From an uncultured Clostridia bacterium (lineage in GTDB: Bacteria; Bacillota; Clostridia; Christensenellales; Borkfalkiaceae), in assembly GCA_934272745.1 (NCBI GenBank), contig CAKQSI010000019.1, forward strand, positions 1 through 43,106: a stretch of DNA of 43,106 nt. Direction: 5' to 3'. The position numbers and the translations under genes were made by a program. The notes under the pieces are model-generated. The model was given only the letters and a program-made list of their open reading frames with translations, made no database searches and had not been told where the DNA came from. This document shows positions 31,964 to 40,226 of this stretch, one piece after another (the stretch's first letter is position 1; each line of letters begins with the position of its first letter).

Positions 31964-33646
31964 TTACGAGATCCAGAGAATATTGTTTACGAGATAATCG
32001 TCGCTTGCCGTAAACAGCACGGCGTCCGGCGCTTCGGTTTCCTTAAAGGGCAGATTATTTGTCGTTTTGAATTGTTTGAGTTCCAGCGCGACTTTCTGCC
32101 AGGAATCCATATCGCCAAGCGTGATGCGGGTTTCGTACCGCCGTTCGGTTTCCTTTCCGTAAGAATAGGCAAGCGACACGGTGAATTCCAGCCGCCGCGG
32201 CGCGTAAACGTCCAAAAGCACCAGCGTGTCGGGTGTGAACGCGTTCTTTGCCACGCCGAGATATTTCAAACCGTATTTTGCGGTCGCGCCGGAAATTTCC
32301 ATCGCGCCTTCTTTTTCGGTCACGCCGCTGAAGGGCGCGGCAAAAAATCCGCCCGCGGGGGCCATTGCTTCCTGCGCGGTCAAAAACTGCCGCTCGGTTT
32401 CCGAATAGATAATGCGCTTTGCCGCAGCGTCCGCTTCCACCCCTTTTTCGGACAGATCGCACGCGGCGACCGAGGTCGAAACCGTCCATTCCTCCCCGAT
32501 TTTCACCCGGGCGTAGGCAAGAAAAATGCCGTCCGTCCGCGTTACGGGCGCCGAAAACCGCAGTTTCCGTTCTCCGTTTTCGTTTTCTTCCATAGCAAGG
32601 AACGTCGCCTTCTCCCAGGTACGCAGAAGCGGCGTTTTCTCCCCGCACGAGTAATACGTTTCTATATTTTCGGGCGCGCATTCGGTTACCGCCGAAAGAA
32701 TCACTTTGCCGTTTTCGGTCAAAACATCGATTTTGATCTCTTTCTTTTCAGGCAGCGCGCCTTCCTTCACCGCCCTGAAAAAGGCGAACAGGTCGCTTTG
32801 CCCCTTTTCGTCAACGGTTCGTTCGGCGTTGGGCGTAAAATCTTCGTACACCGGGACGCCCTCTTTCACGCGGGTCAGCGTGTCGCGCGCACGGTCGAAG
32901 CAGTATTCCGCGTCGTTGGAAGAACCCAGAAACAGCACCGGGCAGCGCACGTACGGCGCATAGGACTGCGCCTCGATCCCCGCCACCCAGCGGAAACGTT
33001 CTTCCCCGAGATCGGGGACTTTATCCGAATATTTCGGGCAGTCGCGGTAGGAGTCCCACCCGGCGGCACCTACGAGCGCCGCTCCGGCAAGATCGGTCGT
33101 CGCCGCCAGTTGCCAGCCGCAGACCGCGCCGCCGCGCACGCCGAGAATCATAATTTTTTCCGCGTCCACTTCCGGGCGCGATCTTAAAAAAGCGAGCGCG
33201 TATCTCGCAAGCGCCGTCCATTCGTAGTAGCAGGTTTCTTTCGCCGTTTCGTCGGCATAGGAAAGCCGTCTGCCGCAAAGTTCGTAGTTGGCGTACGAAA
33301 CGTCGGACGGATATTGGGTGTAGACTTCTTTTCCCTCGCACTGACCGTAAAAATCGGGCGCCAGTACGCGGTACCCTTCTTTCACCAACCGATCGCAAAA
33401 CGCCGCGTCCGGGTGCTTGCCCGCGTCCGGTAAAAGGAGAATTGCCGGGCGGGGCGTGGAATCGTCGGCGCCGGAATAGGTCGCAAAAATGCGCACGCGC
33501 CCCACTGCGGTTTCCCTGCCCGAAAACAGCACCCAACCGATCCGTTCCCCGGGGAGAACGGTTTCTTTTACCACACTCTCCTTTAAGGGGAGCGTATCGT
33601 CGAAATTTTCCCATAGCGTGACGGGACTTAAAATCGCGTTTGCCAT
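31964..33646 (-). CDS. Large alpha/beta-hydrolase-fold protein, apparently lacking catalytic residues
   Basis: 560 residues. The first 280 are an alpha/beta-hydrolase domain of the dienelactone hydrolase/acetyl-xylan-esterase type: RPAILLLPDAGKH is the strand 3/oxyanion region, GYRVLAPDFYG follows, and an Asp lies in GSSNDAEYCFDRA. The nucleophile elbow reads ILGVRGGAVCGW, so the expected Ser of GxSxG is Arg, and the expected His after TPN is absent (TPNAERTVDE). The second half is beta-rich and unidentified. No signal peptide seen. Start at 33646 follows GAGGGA; the longer frame to 33718 is less likely. First gene of a unit with lepB. Confidence 0.75.
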   Translation of the reverse strand: MANAILSPVTLWENFDDTLPLKESVVKETVLPGERIGWVLFSGRETAVGRVRIFATYSGADDSTPRPAILLLPDAGKHPDAAFCDRLVKEGYRVLAPDFYGQCEGKEVYTQYPSDVSYANYELCGRRLSYADETAKETCYYEWTALARYALAFLRSRPEVDAEKIMILGVRGGAVCGWQLAATTDLAGAALVGAAGWDSYRDCPKYSDKVPDLGEERFRWVAGIEAQSYAPYVRCPVLFLGSSNDAEYCFDRARDTLTRVKEGVPVYEDFTPNAERTVDEKGQSDLFAFFRAVKEGALPEKKEIKIDVLTENGKVILSAVTECAPENIETYYSCGEKTPLLRTWEKATFLAMEENENGERKLRFSAPVTRTDGIFLAYARVKIGEEWTVSTSVAACDLSEKGVEADAAAKRIIYSETERQFLTAQEAMAPAGGFFAAPFSGVTEKEGAMEISGATAKYGLKYLGVAKNAFTPDTLVLLDVYAPRRLEFTVSLAYSYGKETERRYETRITLGDMDSWQKVALELKQFKTTNNLPFKETEAPDAVLFTASDDYLVNNILWIS

Positions 33647-33803
33647 ATTTCCCTCTCGTTTCGGTTTTCGCGGGTTTGAAAGTCCGCACGAAAAACCGGT
33701 CTTTGCAAATTTTGCCAAGGTTTTGCTTTTGCCGAAAACTTTTTGCTGCCGTTTCCCGGAACAGTCGAAAAGCGACTCTGCCCCGTTTTAGGTATATATC
33801 GCT

Positions 33804-33812
33804 ATTGTAGCA
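33804..33812 (-). promoter_or_regulatory. Extended -10 promoter of the hydrolase-lepB unit
   Basis: Minus strand: TGC-TACAAT; no good -35 box, so activity would rest on the extended -10. Confidence 0.5.
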
Positions 33813-33937
33813 TATTTCCCGGATTTTTGCACCTTTTCCGCATAGGTTTTTTTAGAATTTGCAATTTTCTTGACCGATTTTCTGCATTTTTCCGCAAAAA
33901 ACGTGCGTTTTTCGTTTCCCTATGCTTTTGGGCGGCA

Positions 33938-34005
33938 GAAAACGCCGCTTTTATCGGACGGTTGCCGCCGCCCTTGTCGGACGATAACGCCGCTTTTGCC
34001 GGGTA
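33938..34005. repeat. Three-unit 23-nt tandem array
   Basis: Units 33938-33960, 33961-33983 and 33984-34005; shared elements are ACGCCGCTTTT and TCGGACG. Spacing is exactly 23 nt. Confidence 0.8.
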
Positions 34006-34052
34006 ATTTTCGGTATGGACGTTGCGGAAAAAGATACTACCTACTCTGCCTT

Positions 34053-34250
34053 CCCCTCGGCGGAAAAATCGCCCACCCTCAGCAAAACAAACACCTTACC
34101 TTCACCCCTTCAGCGAAGAGCCCCTTGCACTCACCCTCGACGGAAAAATCGCCCCTTGCACTCAAACGCCCTTACCCTGCCCTCGGCGGAATGCTCACCT
34201 GCCAAATCATCTCGCCCCAACCGGCAGACCTCGCCCCTCGGCGGAAAAGA
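34053..34250. repeat. Repeat array with CCCTCGGCGGAAAAATCGCCC units
   Basis: Units begin near 34053, 34105, 34134, 34180, 34215 and 34234. The first, third and last are best preserved around CCTCGGCGGAAAA; CCCTTGCACTCA recurs at about 34122 and 34154. Confidence 0.75.
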
Positions 34251-34299
34251 CGGCTCCCCCACAATATTTTGTGGGAAAAACGGAAAAGGAAATTTTCGC

Positions 34300-34328
34300 T
34301 TGTTTTTTTTCGGTTCTTACGCTATAAT
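34300..34328 (+). promoter_or_regulatory. Promoter of the dnaD-dnaI operon
   Basis: -35 TTGTTT at 34300-34305, 17-nt spacer, -10 TATAAT at 34323-34328. It implies a leader of about 60 nt. Confidence 0.8.
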
Positions 34329-34395
34329 AAATAATCCACACGAAAAAAATTTTAAAAGCGCGTTTTCCGCAAACACACACGATAAAGGAGCCGAC

Positions 34396-35877
34396 ATGGC
34401 GTTTTGTTCCCTTTCGACCGAACTCGTAAAGTCCGGTTCGACCAAAATCGACAATTTGTTTTTCTACGAATACATGCCCGCGTTAAAAGAGGGGACGATT
34501 AAAGTCTACCTTTACGGCCTGTACCTTTGCCAAAGCGGCGCAAAAGACTACACACTTTCGGACACGGCACAGAAACTGGAACTTTCCGAAACCGAAGTCT
34601 TAGAGCATTTCCGCGCGCTGGAGGATCTGGGACTTGTGGAAATTCTTTCCGAAGACCCTGCCGAAGTGCGCTATCTCCCCGTGCCGGAACGCACCCTGAA
34701 AAGCCGCGTTTCCGCCGGCAAGTACGCCGAATTTTCGCGTGCGCTGCAAAGTCTGCTGCCTTCGCGCATGATTTCGGTCACCGAATACCGCGCCTATTTT
34801 TCGCTGATGGAAAGCCGCAACTTAAAGCCGGACGCCCTTTTGATGATCATTCGCTACTGCGCCGATAAAAAAGGGGAATCCATCAGTTACCGCTATATCG
34901 AAGCGGTAGCGAACGACTTCGCCTCGCGCGGGATTCTGACCGCCGACGCGGTGGAAAACGAACTTTCCGACTACTTCGGCAAGTCCGACGCCATTGAAGC
35001 CGTCTTAAAAAAATTGGGGCTGCGCCGCAAAGCCGATTTTTCCGACCTGAAACTGTACGAAAAGTGGACGAACGACTACGGCTTTCTGCCCGAAACCGTT
35101 CTGTTTGTCGCCGGCAAATTAAAGCGCGGCGACCTGCAGAAACTGGACGCGCTTTTCATGGAACTTTTCGGTGCCAAAGCGTTCACCAAAAAGGAAATTT
35201 CCGCGGTGTTCGACCGCCGGGAGGAACTGGAAGCCTTCGCCAAAGAAGTCTGCCGCAACCTTTCGGTGCACGTGGAAGTCGTCGACCCCGTCGTTTCCAA
35301 CTACTGCGCGCCCTGGCTTTCCATGGGGTTTGAAAAAGAGGCGGTGCTTTCGCTTGCGGGATACTGCTTCCGCAAGAACCGCCGCACACTGGAAGCGCTG
35401 GACGACCTGCTGAAAAAACTGTACGAAAAAGGCGTGGTTTCCACCACCGCCATCGTGAAAGAACTGGAGGAATCCCGCCGCACCGAACGCGCGCTTGCGG
35501 ATATTCTGACCGCCGCGGGATTGGAGCGCAAACCCACCGTATGGGATAAAGAAAGTTACGACGTCTGGACGGAAAAGTGGCATTTCTCGGAAGAGATGAT
35601 CTTGCTTGCCGCCCGCCTTTCCGCGGGAAAAGAACGGCCCCTTTCCTACGTCAACGCCATTTTGTCGGCGTGGAAATCCGCCGGCATCTACACGCCCGAA
35701 GCCGCCGAAAAGGAGCGTGCCGAACGCAAAGCGCAGCAGGAAAAACGCACGGGACAAAGCAGAACGCCGTCCTCCCATTCCGCTTCGGCAACCTTCGACG
35801 GCTACGCCCAGCGCACCTATTCTAAAGAAGAGTTGGATTCCATTTTCAGCAGTTATGACGACGACGGATTGTTGTAA
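34396..35877 (+). CDS. DnaD-domain replication initiation protein
   Basis: 493 residues. An N-terminal winged helix (about 20-105, with LSDTAQKLELSETEVLEHFRALEDLGLV) is followed by several DnaD/DnaB_2-type helical repeats; the last has the conserved YVNAILSAWKSAGI near residue 425, the YxxxIL-W DNA-binding motif. The C-terminus (about 445-493) is a basic/polar linker and a short acidic end, SIFSSYDDDGLL. DnaD/DnaB-type proteins remodel DNA and help load the DnaB helicase in Bacillota. The start at 34396 follows AAAGGAG; longer frames lie upstream of the promoter. Operon with the loader gene 76 nt downstream. Confidence 0.9.
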   Translation: MAFCSLSTELVKSGSTKIDNLFFYEYMPALKEGTIKVYLYGLYLCQSGAKDYTLSDTAQKLELSETEVLEHFRALEDLGLVEILSEDPAEVRYLPVPERTLKSRVSAGKYAEFSRALQSLLPSRMISVTEYRAYFSLMESRNLKPDALLMIIRYCADKKGESISYRYIEAVANDFASRGILTADAVENELSDYFGKSDAIEAVLKKLGLRRKADFSDLKLYEKWTNDYGFLPETVLFVAGKLKRGDLQKLDALFMELFGAKAFTKKEISAVFDRREELEAFAKEVCRNLSVHVEVVDPVVSNYCAPWLSMGFEKEAVLSLAGYCFRKNRRTLEALDDLLKKLYEKGVVSTTAIVKELEESRRTERALADILTAAGLERKPTVWDKESYDVWTEKWHFSEEMILLAARLSAGKERPLSYVNAILSAWKSAGIYTPEAAEKERAERKAQQEKRTGQSRTPSSHSASATFDGYAQRTYSKEELDSIFSSYDDDGLL

Positions 35878-35953
35878 CCGGTAACGCGTTTTCCCGTAAA
35901 CGTAACGAAAAACGCAGGACGTCCCGCAAAATCCGGGACACGGAGAACACATT

Positions 35954-36877
35954 ATGAACTATCGCGAGATCGAACGCTATTACGAAACCCTGCGCGAACA
36001 GGACGCGGCGCGCGTCCGTTTCTACCGGGATATAGCGGAAAAAGACGGCACCTGCAAAGCCTTTTTATCGCAGGAAAAACAAGCCTTGTGGGAAAAGGCG
36101 CGCGCGGAATGGGAGGGCGATGAAAACAAGCGTTCCGCCGCCGAACGAAAACTTGCCGCGGCAAGAGAGGGCAAGTTAAAACGCCTTGCCTCCCTCGGCT
36201 TAAAGGAGAGCGACCTTGCCCCCTCCTACCACTGCGAAAAGTGCAAAGACACGGGTTACGTCGGCACCAAACCTTGCACCTGCTTTTACGAAACGCGTAA
36301 AAAATTATTGGTCGCTTCGGGCGTGACGACGGGTTTCCCCGCCTTTTCCGCGCTCGACCCCACAGGGAAATCATTCGGTGAAAATTACGCCATGGCGACG
36401 GTTTTTGCGGAGCGTTTCCCCAAAACGCGGTACGACACGCTGGTTTTTACCGGCAAAACGGGGACGGGAAAAACCTGTCTGATGCAGGCGACGCTGAAAG
36501 CCTTGGAAGAGCGCGGCTTTTCGGTTTTATATTTCACGGCGCTGGAACTGGGGAACGCGTTTCTGGATTACCACACGCAAAAAGTGGCAAACCGCGCGGA
36601 TTTTATGAACCGTCTGCTGCTTTCCGACGTCCTTGCCATCGACGACCTCGGCATCGAACCCATTCTTCGCAACGTGACGAAAGAATATCTTTTGGGCGTA
36701 CTTTCCACCCGCACGCTGAAAAACAAGCACACGATCATCACCACCAACCTTTCGCCCGAAGGCGTTCTGGAACGGTATGGAGAACGCATTTTTTCCCGTC
36801 TGGCGGATAAGGAACACTCCCGCTGGCTGCAATTTTCGGACGAAAAGGATCTGCGCCTGTATCGCCCGCAGAAATAA
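35954..36877 (+). CDS. dnaI: DnaI/DnaC-type helicase loader ATPase
   Basis: 307 residues. An N-terminal helical domain contains a zinc site of four cysteines (94, 97, 108, 110; HCEKCKDTGY and CTCF), as in Bacillus DnaI, followed by an AAA+ domain with Walker A GKTGTGKT (167-174), Walker B VLAIDDLGIE, sensor 1 TIITTNLSPE and an arginine finger ERIFSRL. It should load the DnaB helicase onto single-stranded DNA. Ribosome site CGGAG, nine bases before the ATG. Distal gene of the DnaD-like operon; the helicase itself is at 24472-25968. Confidence 0.93.
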   Translation: MNYREIERYYETLREQDAARVRFYRDIAEKDGTCKAFLSQEKQALWEKARAEWEGDENKRSAAERKLAAAREGKLKRLASLGLKESDLAPSYHCEKCKDTGYVGTKPCTCFYETRKKLLVASGVTTGFPAFSALDPTGKSFGENYAMATVFAERFPKTRYDTLVFTGKTGTGKTCLMQATLKALEERGFSVLYFTALELGNAFLDYHTQKVANRADFMNRLLLSDVLAIDDLGIEPILRNVTKEYLLGVLSTRTLKNKHTIITTNLSPEGVLERYGERIFSRLADKEHSRWLQFSDEKDLRLYRPQK

Positions 36878-37088
36878 TCCGGCAGACTGCCTGTAAACGG
36901 CAGACGGGCGATGAGTTTGAAATCCTCTGCAAACGACGTTCGGCGGCGCCCCGTATTCCATAAATGGCGGGCGCCGCTATCCTAAAAGTAGCCGCCTGCA
37001 GAAATAGCGGGGCGGAAACCGCTTCCATTAAAACGGGGGTATCTCTTCCATTAAAATACGAAGAAAGTAAAGATGAACGCAGTAAAGC

Positions 37089-37131
37089 GGGCGCCCGCGG
37101 CAGATTTGCCGCGGGCGCCCTTTTATATTTT
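37089..37131 (+). terminator. Terminator of the dnaD-dnaI operon
   Basis: Perfect 14-bp stem (37089-37102 with 37107-37120), GATT loop, then TTTTATATTTT. It lies 210 nt after the dnaI stop. Confidence 0.8.
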
Positions 37132-37215
37132 ACAGCATTTTCAACACGATATTTTTTATTTTGCAGCGTTATATTTTTTACTTTTCAACGCTATATTTTT
37201 GCTTTACTATTCTGT
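37119..37215. repeat. AT-rich tandem array, 20-28-nt units
   Basis: Units near 37119, 37147, 37167 and 37189, built on CGTTATATTTTTTACTTTTCA. Confidence 0.7.
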
Positions 37216-37318
37216 TTTTTCATATCGTTTGCAGGGCTTCCGTTGTGAAATTTCATTTAAGCGGCACTTTCTTGCAGGACTTCTTTTCGGCTGCAATCCA
37301 CATTCCGCAAGCGCAAAA

Positions 37319-38182
37319 TCAGCGCACTTTCAAAACCGAAGTCGGGCATTTTTTGGCACATATCAGACAACCCGTGCATTTGTCGTAATCGATCACGGGC
37401 AGATTATTCTGCATGGTGATCGCACCCTCCGGACACAGTCTGGAGCAAAGCCCGCAGCCCAAGCACCCGCGGGAACAAGCGTCTTTCACCGCCCTGCCCT
37501 TGCAGGTATTGCTGCACGCGACGAACACTTTCGCGTCCTTGGGAATACGGTCGAACAACCCTTTCGGACAAACCTTTTTGCACGCCCCGCAGGAAGTGCA
37601 AAGCGAAGTTTTCACCTTTGCGCAGCGGTATTTGATTTTAATTGCGCCGCTTTTGCACGCTTTCTGGCAACTGCCGTAACCAAGGCACCCTTCCGCGCAC
37701 ATTTTGCCGCCGGAAAGGATCTGTCCCGCAGCAACGCAGTCGTCGTACCCGCCGTAGGAAAAGGCGTCTTTGCACGCTTCCCCGCCGTTGCACCGCACGA
37801 TCATCACCGTTTCTTTTACGCCGTCCGCAGACACGCCCAGCACTTCCGCGATCTTCTTTTTATTTTCCACGGAAGTGGAATTGCAGTCGGTCACCTGTGC
37901 TTTGCCGGCGACCAGCGCTTCCGCGAAATCCGCGCAGCCCGCCCTGCCGCAGCCGCCGCAGTTGCTGCCCGCAAGCAGTTCTTCCACACGCTCCACCTTC
38001 TCTTCTTTGGTCACGGCGAATTTCACCGAGCAGAGCGCGATCGCGGCGCCCAGAATCAGCGCGATTCCCGCCATGATCAGCGCCGGCAGAAGAATTTCCC
38101 CCGCGGCGGAAAGAAGATTGGTCGCAGCCGCCATATTCCGCGCCCCCGCCGCCGCAAGAAGCGCGCCTTTCGTTAAAATCAT
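37319..38182 (-). CDS. rnfB: Rnf electron-transport complex subunit B
   Basis: 287 residues. One N-terminal membrane helix (about 30-52), then the Fe4S4 domain with NCGGCGRAGC, followed by ferredoxin domains rich in CxxCxxC motifs (CTSCGACKKVCP, CLGCGLCSRLCP, CTGCLICAKKCP). It accepts electrons from reduced ferredoxin on the cytoplasmic side. Last gene of the rnfCDGEAB operon, starting 12 nt after rnfA with a GAGGGGG ribosome site. No clear terminator after the stop. Confidence 0.97.
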   Translation of the reverse strand: MILTKGALLAAAGARNMAAATNLLSAAGEILLPALIMAGIALILGAAIALCSVKFAVTKEEKVERVEELLAGSNCGGCGRAGCADFAEALVAGKAQVTDCNSTSVENKKKIAEVLGVSADGVKETVMIVRCNGGEACKDAFSYGGYDDCVAAGQILSGGKMCAEGCLGYGSCQKACKSGAIKIKYRCAKVKTSLCTSCGACKKVCPKGLFDRIPKDAKVFVACSNTCKGRAVKDACSRGCLGCGLCSRLCPEGAITMQNNLPVIDYDKCTGCLICAKKCPTSVLKVR

Positions 38183-38194
38183 AATTCTTCCCCC

Positions 38195-38773
38195 TCAGGC
38201 AAACATTCCGGCAAAGCCGGCAAACGCCAGCGCCATGATCGCCGCAGCAATCAGCGTAATCGGAAAACCGCGGAAGGGTTTCGGCACGTCCGCGACGTCG
38301 ATCTTCTGGCGGATCCCCGCCAAAAGGTAAATGGCAAGCAGAAAGCCTACGCCCGTCGAAAAAGACAGCGTGACCGTCTGCAAAAAGTTGTAGCCTTCGT
38401 TCATGGACGTGATGGCGGTGCCGAGCACCGCGCAGTTGGTGGTAATCAGCGGCAGATACACGCCCAGCGACCGGTACAGCGTGGGGCTGAATTTTTTAAT
38501 GATCATTTCGGTCATCTGCACCAGCCCGGCGATGACCAGAATAAACGCCATCGTCGCAAGATAGGTCAGTTTCAGCGGAACCAGAATATAGTTGTATACG
38601 ATATTGGTTGCCGCGCCCGCCACCGTTAAAACGAAGATAACCGCAAACCCCATGCCCGCAGCGGCGCTGCGGCTTTTGGACACGCCGAGGAAGGGGCAAC
38701 AACCCTGAAACTGCGAAAGCACGATATTGTTCGTCACGATCGCGCCGAACATCAACACGAGATACGCCGTCAT
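38195..38773 (-). CDS. rnfA: Rnf complex subunit A
   Basis: 192 residues, six membrane helices, RnfA/NqrE family; contains NIVLSQFQGCCPFLGVS near residue 16 and LPLITTNCAVLG near 107, which carry the conserved Cys residues that hold a membrane iron-sulfur cluster between RnfA and RnfE. Its ATG overlaps the rnfE stop as ATGA, with AAGGAGG upstream. Confidence 0.97.
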   Translation of the reverse strand: MTAYLVLMFGAIVTNNIVLSQFQGCCPFLGVSKSRSAAAGMGFAVIFVLTVAGAATNIVYNYILVPLKLTYLATMAFILVIAGLVQMTEMIIKKFSPTLYRSLGVYLPLITTNCAVLGTAITSMNEGYNFLQTVTLSFSTGVGFLLAIYLLAGIRQKIDVADVPKPFRGFPITLIAAAIMALAFAGFAGMFA

Positions 38774-39705
38774 ACGTTCGCCTCCTTCGGGGTTTCTTTT
38801 TCGCCCGGCTCTCCGCCGCTATTACCGGAAGAACCGCTTTGCGTATCCGCTTCGGAAGCCTTCTGCAAAGTGACGTTGTTTGCCGGAAGCGTTTCTTTTA
38901 TTTGTCTTGCGGTATCTCCCGCCGGCGCGGATTTTTCCGCCGGCAAAACGGCATTCCCCGCCCCGATCTTTTTCTCCGTTTTTACCGGAAAAGAGGCGGA
39001 AACGTTCCCGTTTTTGACGGACGTACCCCCGTTTTCGGGAACAGCAATCTCCTTTAAGCGTTCGTGCTTAATGGCGCGCGCTTCCTCGATCAACCGCTTG
39101 TTTTTCTTTTCTTTCACCGCTTCTTTAACGGCGTTGAACAGCGCCATATAGCAGGCAAGGGTCAGAAAGCCGAACGCATTCGCCGCGCCTGCTTCCATCT
39201 GCGGAAAGCCGGGAATGGTCTTGCCGAACAAGCCGCCGGTCGCCAAAAATTCCCGCGTGGCGGAAATCAGGCACAGCGACAGCGTAAAGCCGACGCCGAT
39301 GGAAAGCCCGTCCGCCGCCGCATACAGCGGTCCGTTTTTGCTGGCGTAACTTTCCGCCCGCGCTAAAATAATGCAGTTGACGACGATCAGCGAAATAAAG
39401 GTTCTCATCACGCTATATAGGTCCGGCAGAAACTTTTTCATCAGCATTTCCACCATGATGACGAAGGTGGAAATGACGACGATATAGCAGGGAATGCGCA
39501 TTTTGTCCGGAATGACGTTTCTCAGTAGCGAGATCATCAGGTTGGAAAAAATCAGCACCGCCGCCGTCGCCACGCCCATGGCGAACCCTTGCGAAAGTTT
39601 CGCCGTCATGGCGAGCGTGGGACACATGCCGAGCACCAGCACGAACGTGGGGTTGTTTTTGATCACGCCCGAAATAAGAGCGGACTTCAATTTGGCTTTA
39701 TCCAC
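38770..39705 (-). CDS. rnfE: Rnf complex subunit E with long C-terminal extension
   Basis: 311 residues. Residues 1-200 are a normal RnfE (six helices; GMCPTLAMT and LIVVNCIILARAES hold the conserved Cys). Residues about 200-311 are an added hydrophilic tail with Lys/Glu helix then low-complexity Pro/Ala/Ser/Gly. The start is GTG at 39703-39705, preceded by GGGAGGGGAG; the rnfG stop lies inside this overlap (39698-39705, eight bases). An ATG at 39759 would add 18 unrelated residues. Confidence 0.93.
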   Translation of the reverse strand: MDKAKLKSALISGVIKNNPTFVLVLGMCPTLAMTAKLSQGFAMGVATAAVLIFSNLMISLLRNVIPDKMRIPCYIVVISTFVIMVEMLMKKFLPDLYSVMRTFISLIVVNCIILARAESYASKNGPLYAAADGLSIGVGFTLSLCLISATREFLATGGLFGKTIPGFPQMEAGAANAFGFLTLACYMALFNAVKEAVKEKKNKRLIEEARAIKHERLKEIAVPENGGTSVKNGNVSASFPVKTEKKIGAGNAVLPAEKSAPAGDTARQIKETLPANNVTLQKASEADTQSGSSGNSGGEPGEKETPKEANV

Positions 39706-40222
39706 GGAACTCCCCTCCCGCAAAATGTGCGCTGTAATAATTCGCGGCAATTTCCACACCGCGCTTAACCGCGGCGGAAGAACGGGAAGCGCCCGTCACG
39801 CCGTCGTAATCTTCCGGGTTGAACCCGTCCGCGTTCGCTCCGCGGAATTTGTCGAAAAATCCGCCGTCGTGCAACTTGCCGACGTAGGTTTCGCCGTGCT
39901 CGCCTTCTTCCACGTAGGCGATCTTGCCGTTTTCAAAAAAGACGTAGGTCTGCACCTTGCCTTTATAACCGCCCGTTCCGACCGAAAGAATCGCTACCGT
40001 TCCGCCCGATTCTGCGACGTAGATCACGCCCTCTTCCGGGTTTTCGGTCAGAAGTTCGTAAGCGGATTCCTTGGGATAGAGTTCGGAAAACTTCCGCATG
40101 GCTTCCGCTTTCGGGTCAACGTAGGTCAGTTTGTTGAACGCGCCCAACAGCAGCCCCGAACACAGCGCGATCAGCACCAGCACCGCCACGTTTTTGATAC
40201 AATCTTTTACCGTTTTCGTCAT
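39698..40222 (-). CDS. rnfG: Rnf complex subunit G (FMN-binding)
   Basis: 174 residues: one N-terminal helix (about 11-31) and an extracytoplasmic FMN-binding domain. The flavinylation motif reads DGVTGASRSS (140-149), so the acceptor position is Ser146 where most RnfG have Thr. Attachment by an ApbE-type flavin transferase, not in the window, is expected. The start at 40222 is four bases after the rnfD stop; GGGGG ribosome site lies in the rnfD end. The 21-residue extension to 40285 is rejected. Confidence 0.93.
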   Translation of the reverse strand: MTKTVKDCIKNVAVLVLIALCSGLLLGAFNKLTYVDPKAEAMRKFSELYPKESAYELLTENPEEGVIYVAESGGTVAILSVGTGGYKGKVQTYVFFENGKIAYVEEGEHGETYVGKLHDGGFFDKFRGANADGFNPEDYDGVTGASRSSAAVKRGVEIAANYYSAHFAGGEFRG

Positions 40223-40226
40223 ACGC

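Larger units (their letters stand above)
33647..34395. other. Gene-free region between divergent genes, holding two repeat arrays and two promoters
   Basis: A plus-strand frame is open from 34015, but it is repeat DNA upstream of the promoter at 34300 and is not coding. Contains arrays at 33938-34005 and 34053-34250 and a CCCACAA/TTGTGGG hairpin at 34258-34275. Confidence 0.65.
36878..37318. other. Gene-free region with hairpins, terminator and AT-rich array
   Basis: Holds CTTCCATTAAAA repeats (37022-37033, 37045-37056), a hairpin with nine-pair stem GCGGCGCCC/GGGCGCCGC (36943-36977), the operon terminator and an AT-rich array. It lies between the convergent ends of dnaI and rnfB. No ORF. 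Confidence 0.6.

Noticed and set aside
34015..34395. 127-codon N-terminal extension of the DnaD-like gene
   Set aside because: It lies upstream of a good promoter (34300-34328), is repeat DNA, and the ATG at 34396 has a proper ribosome site.
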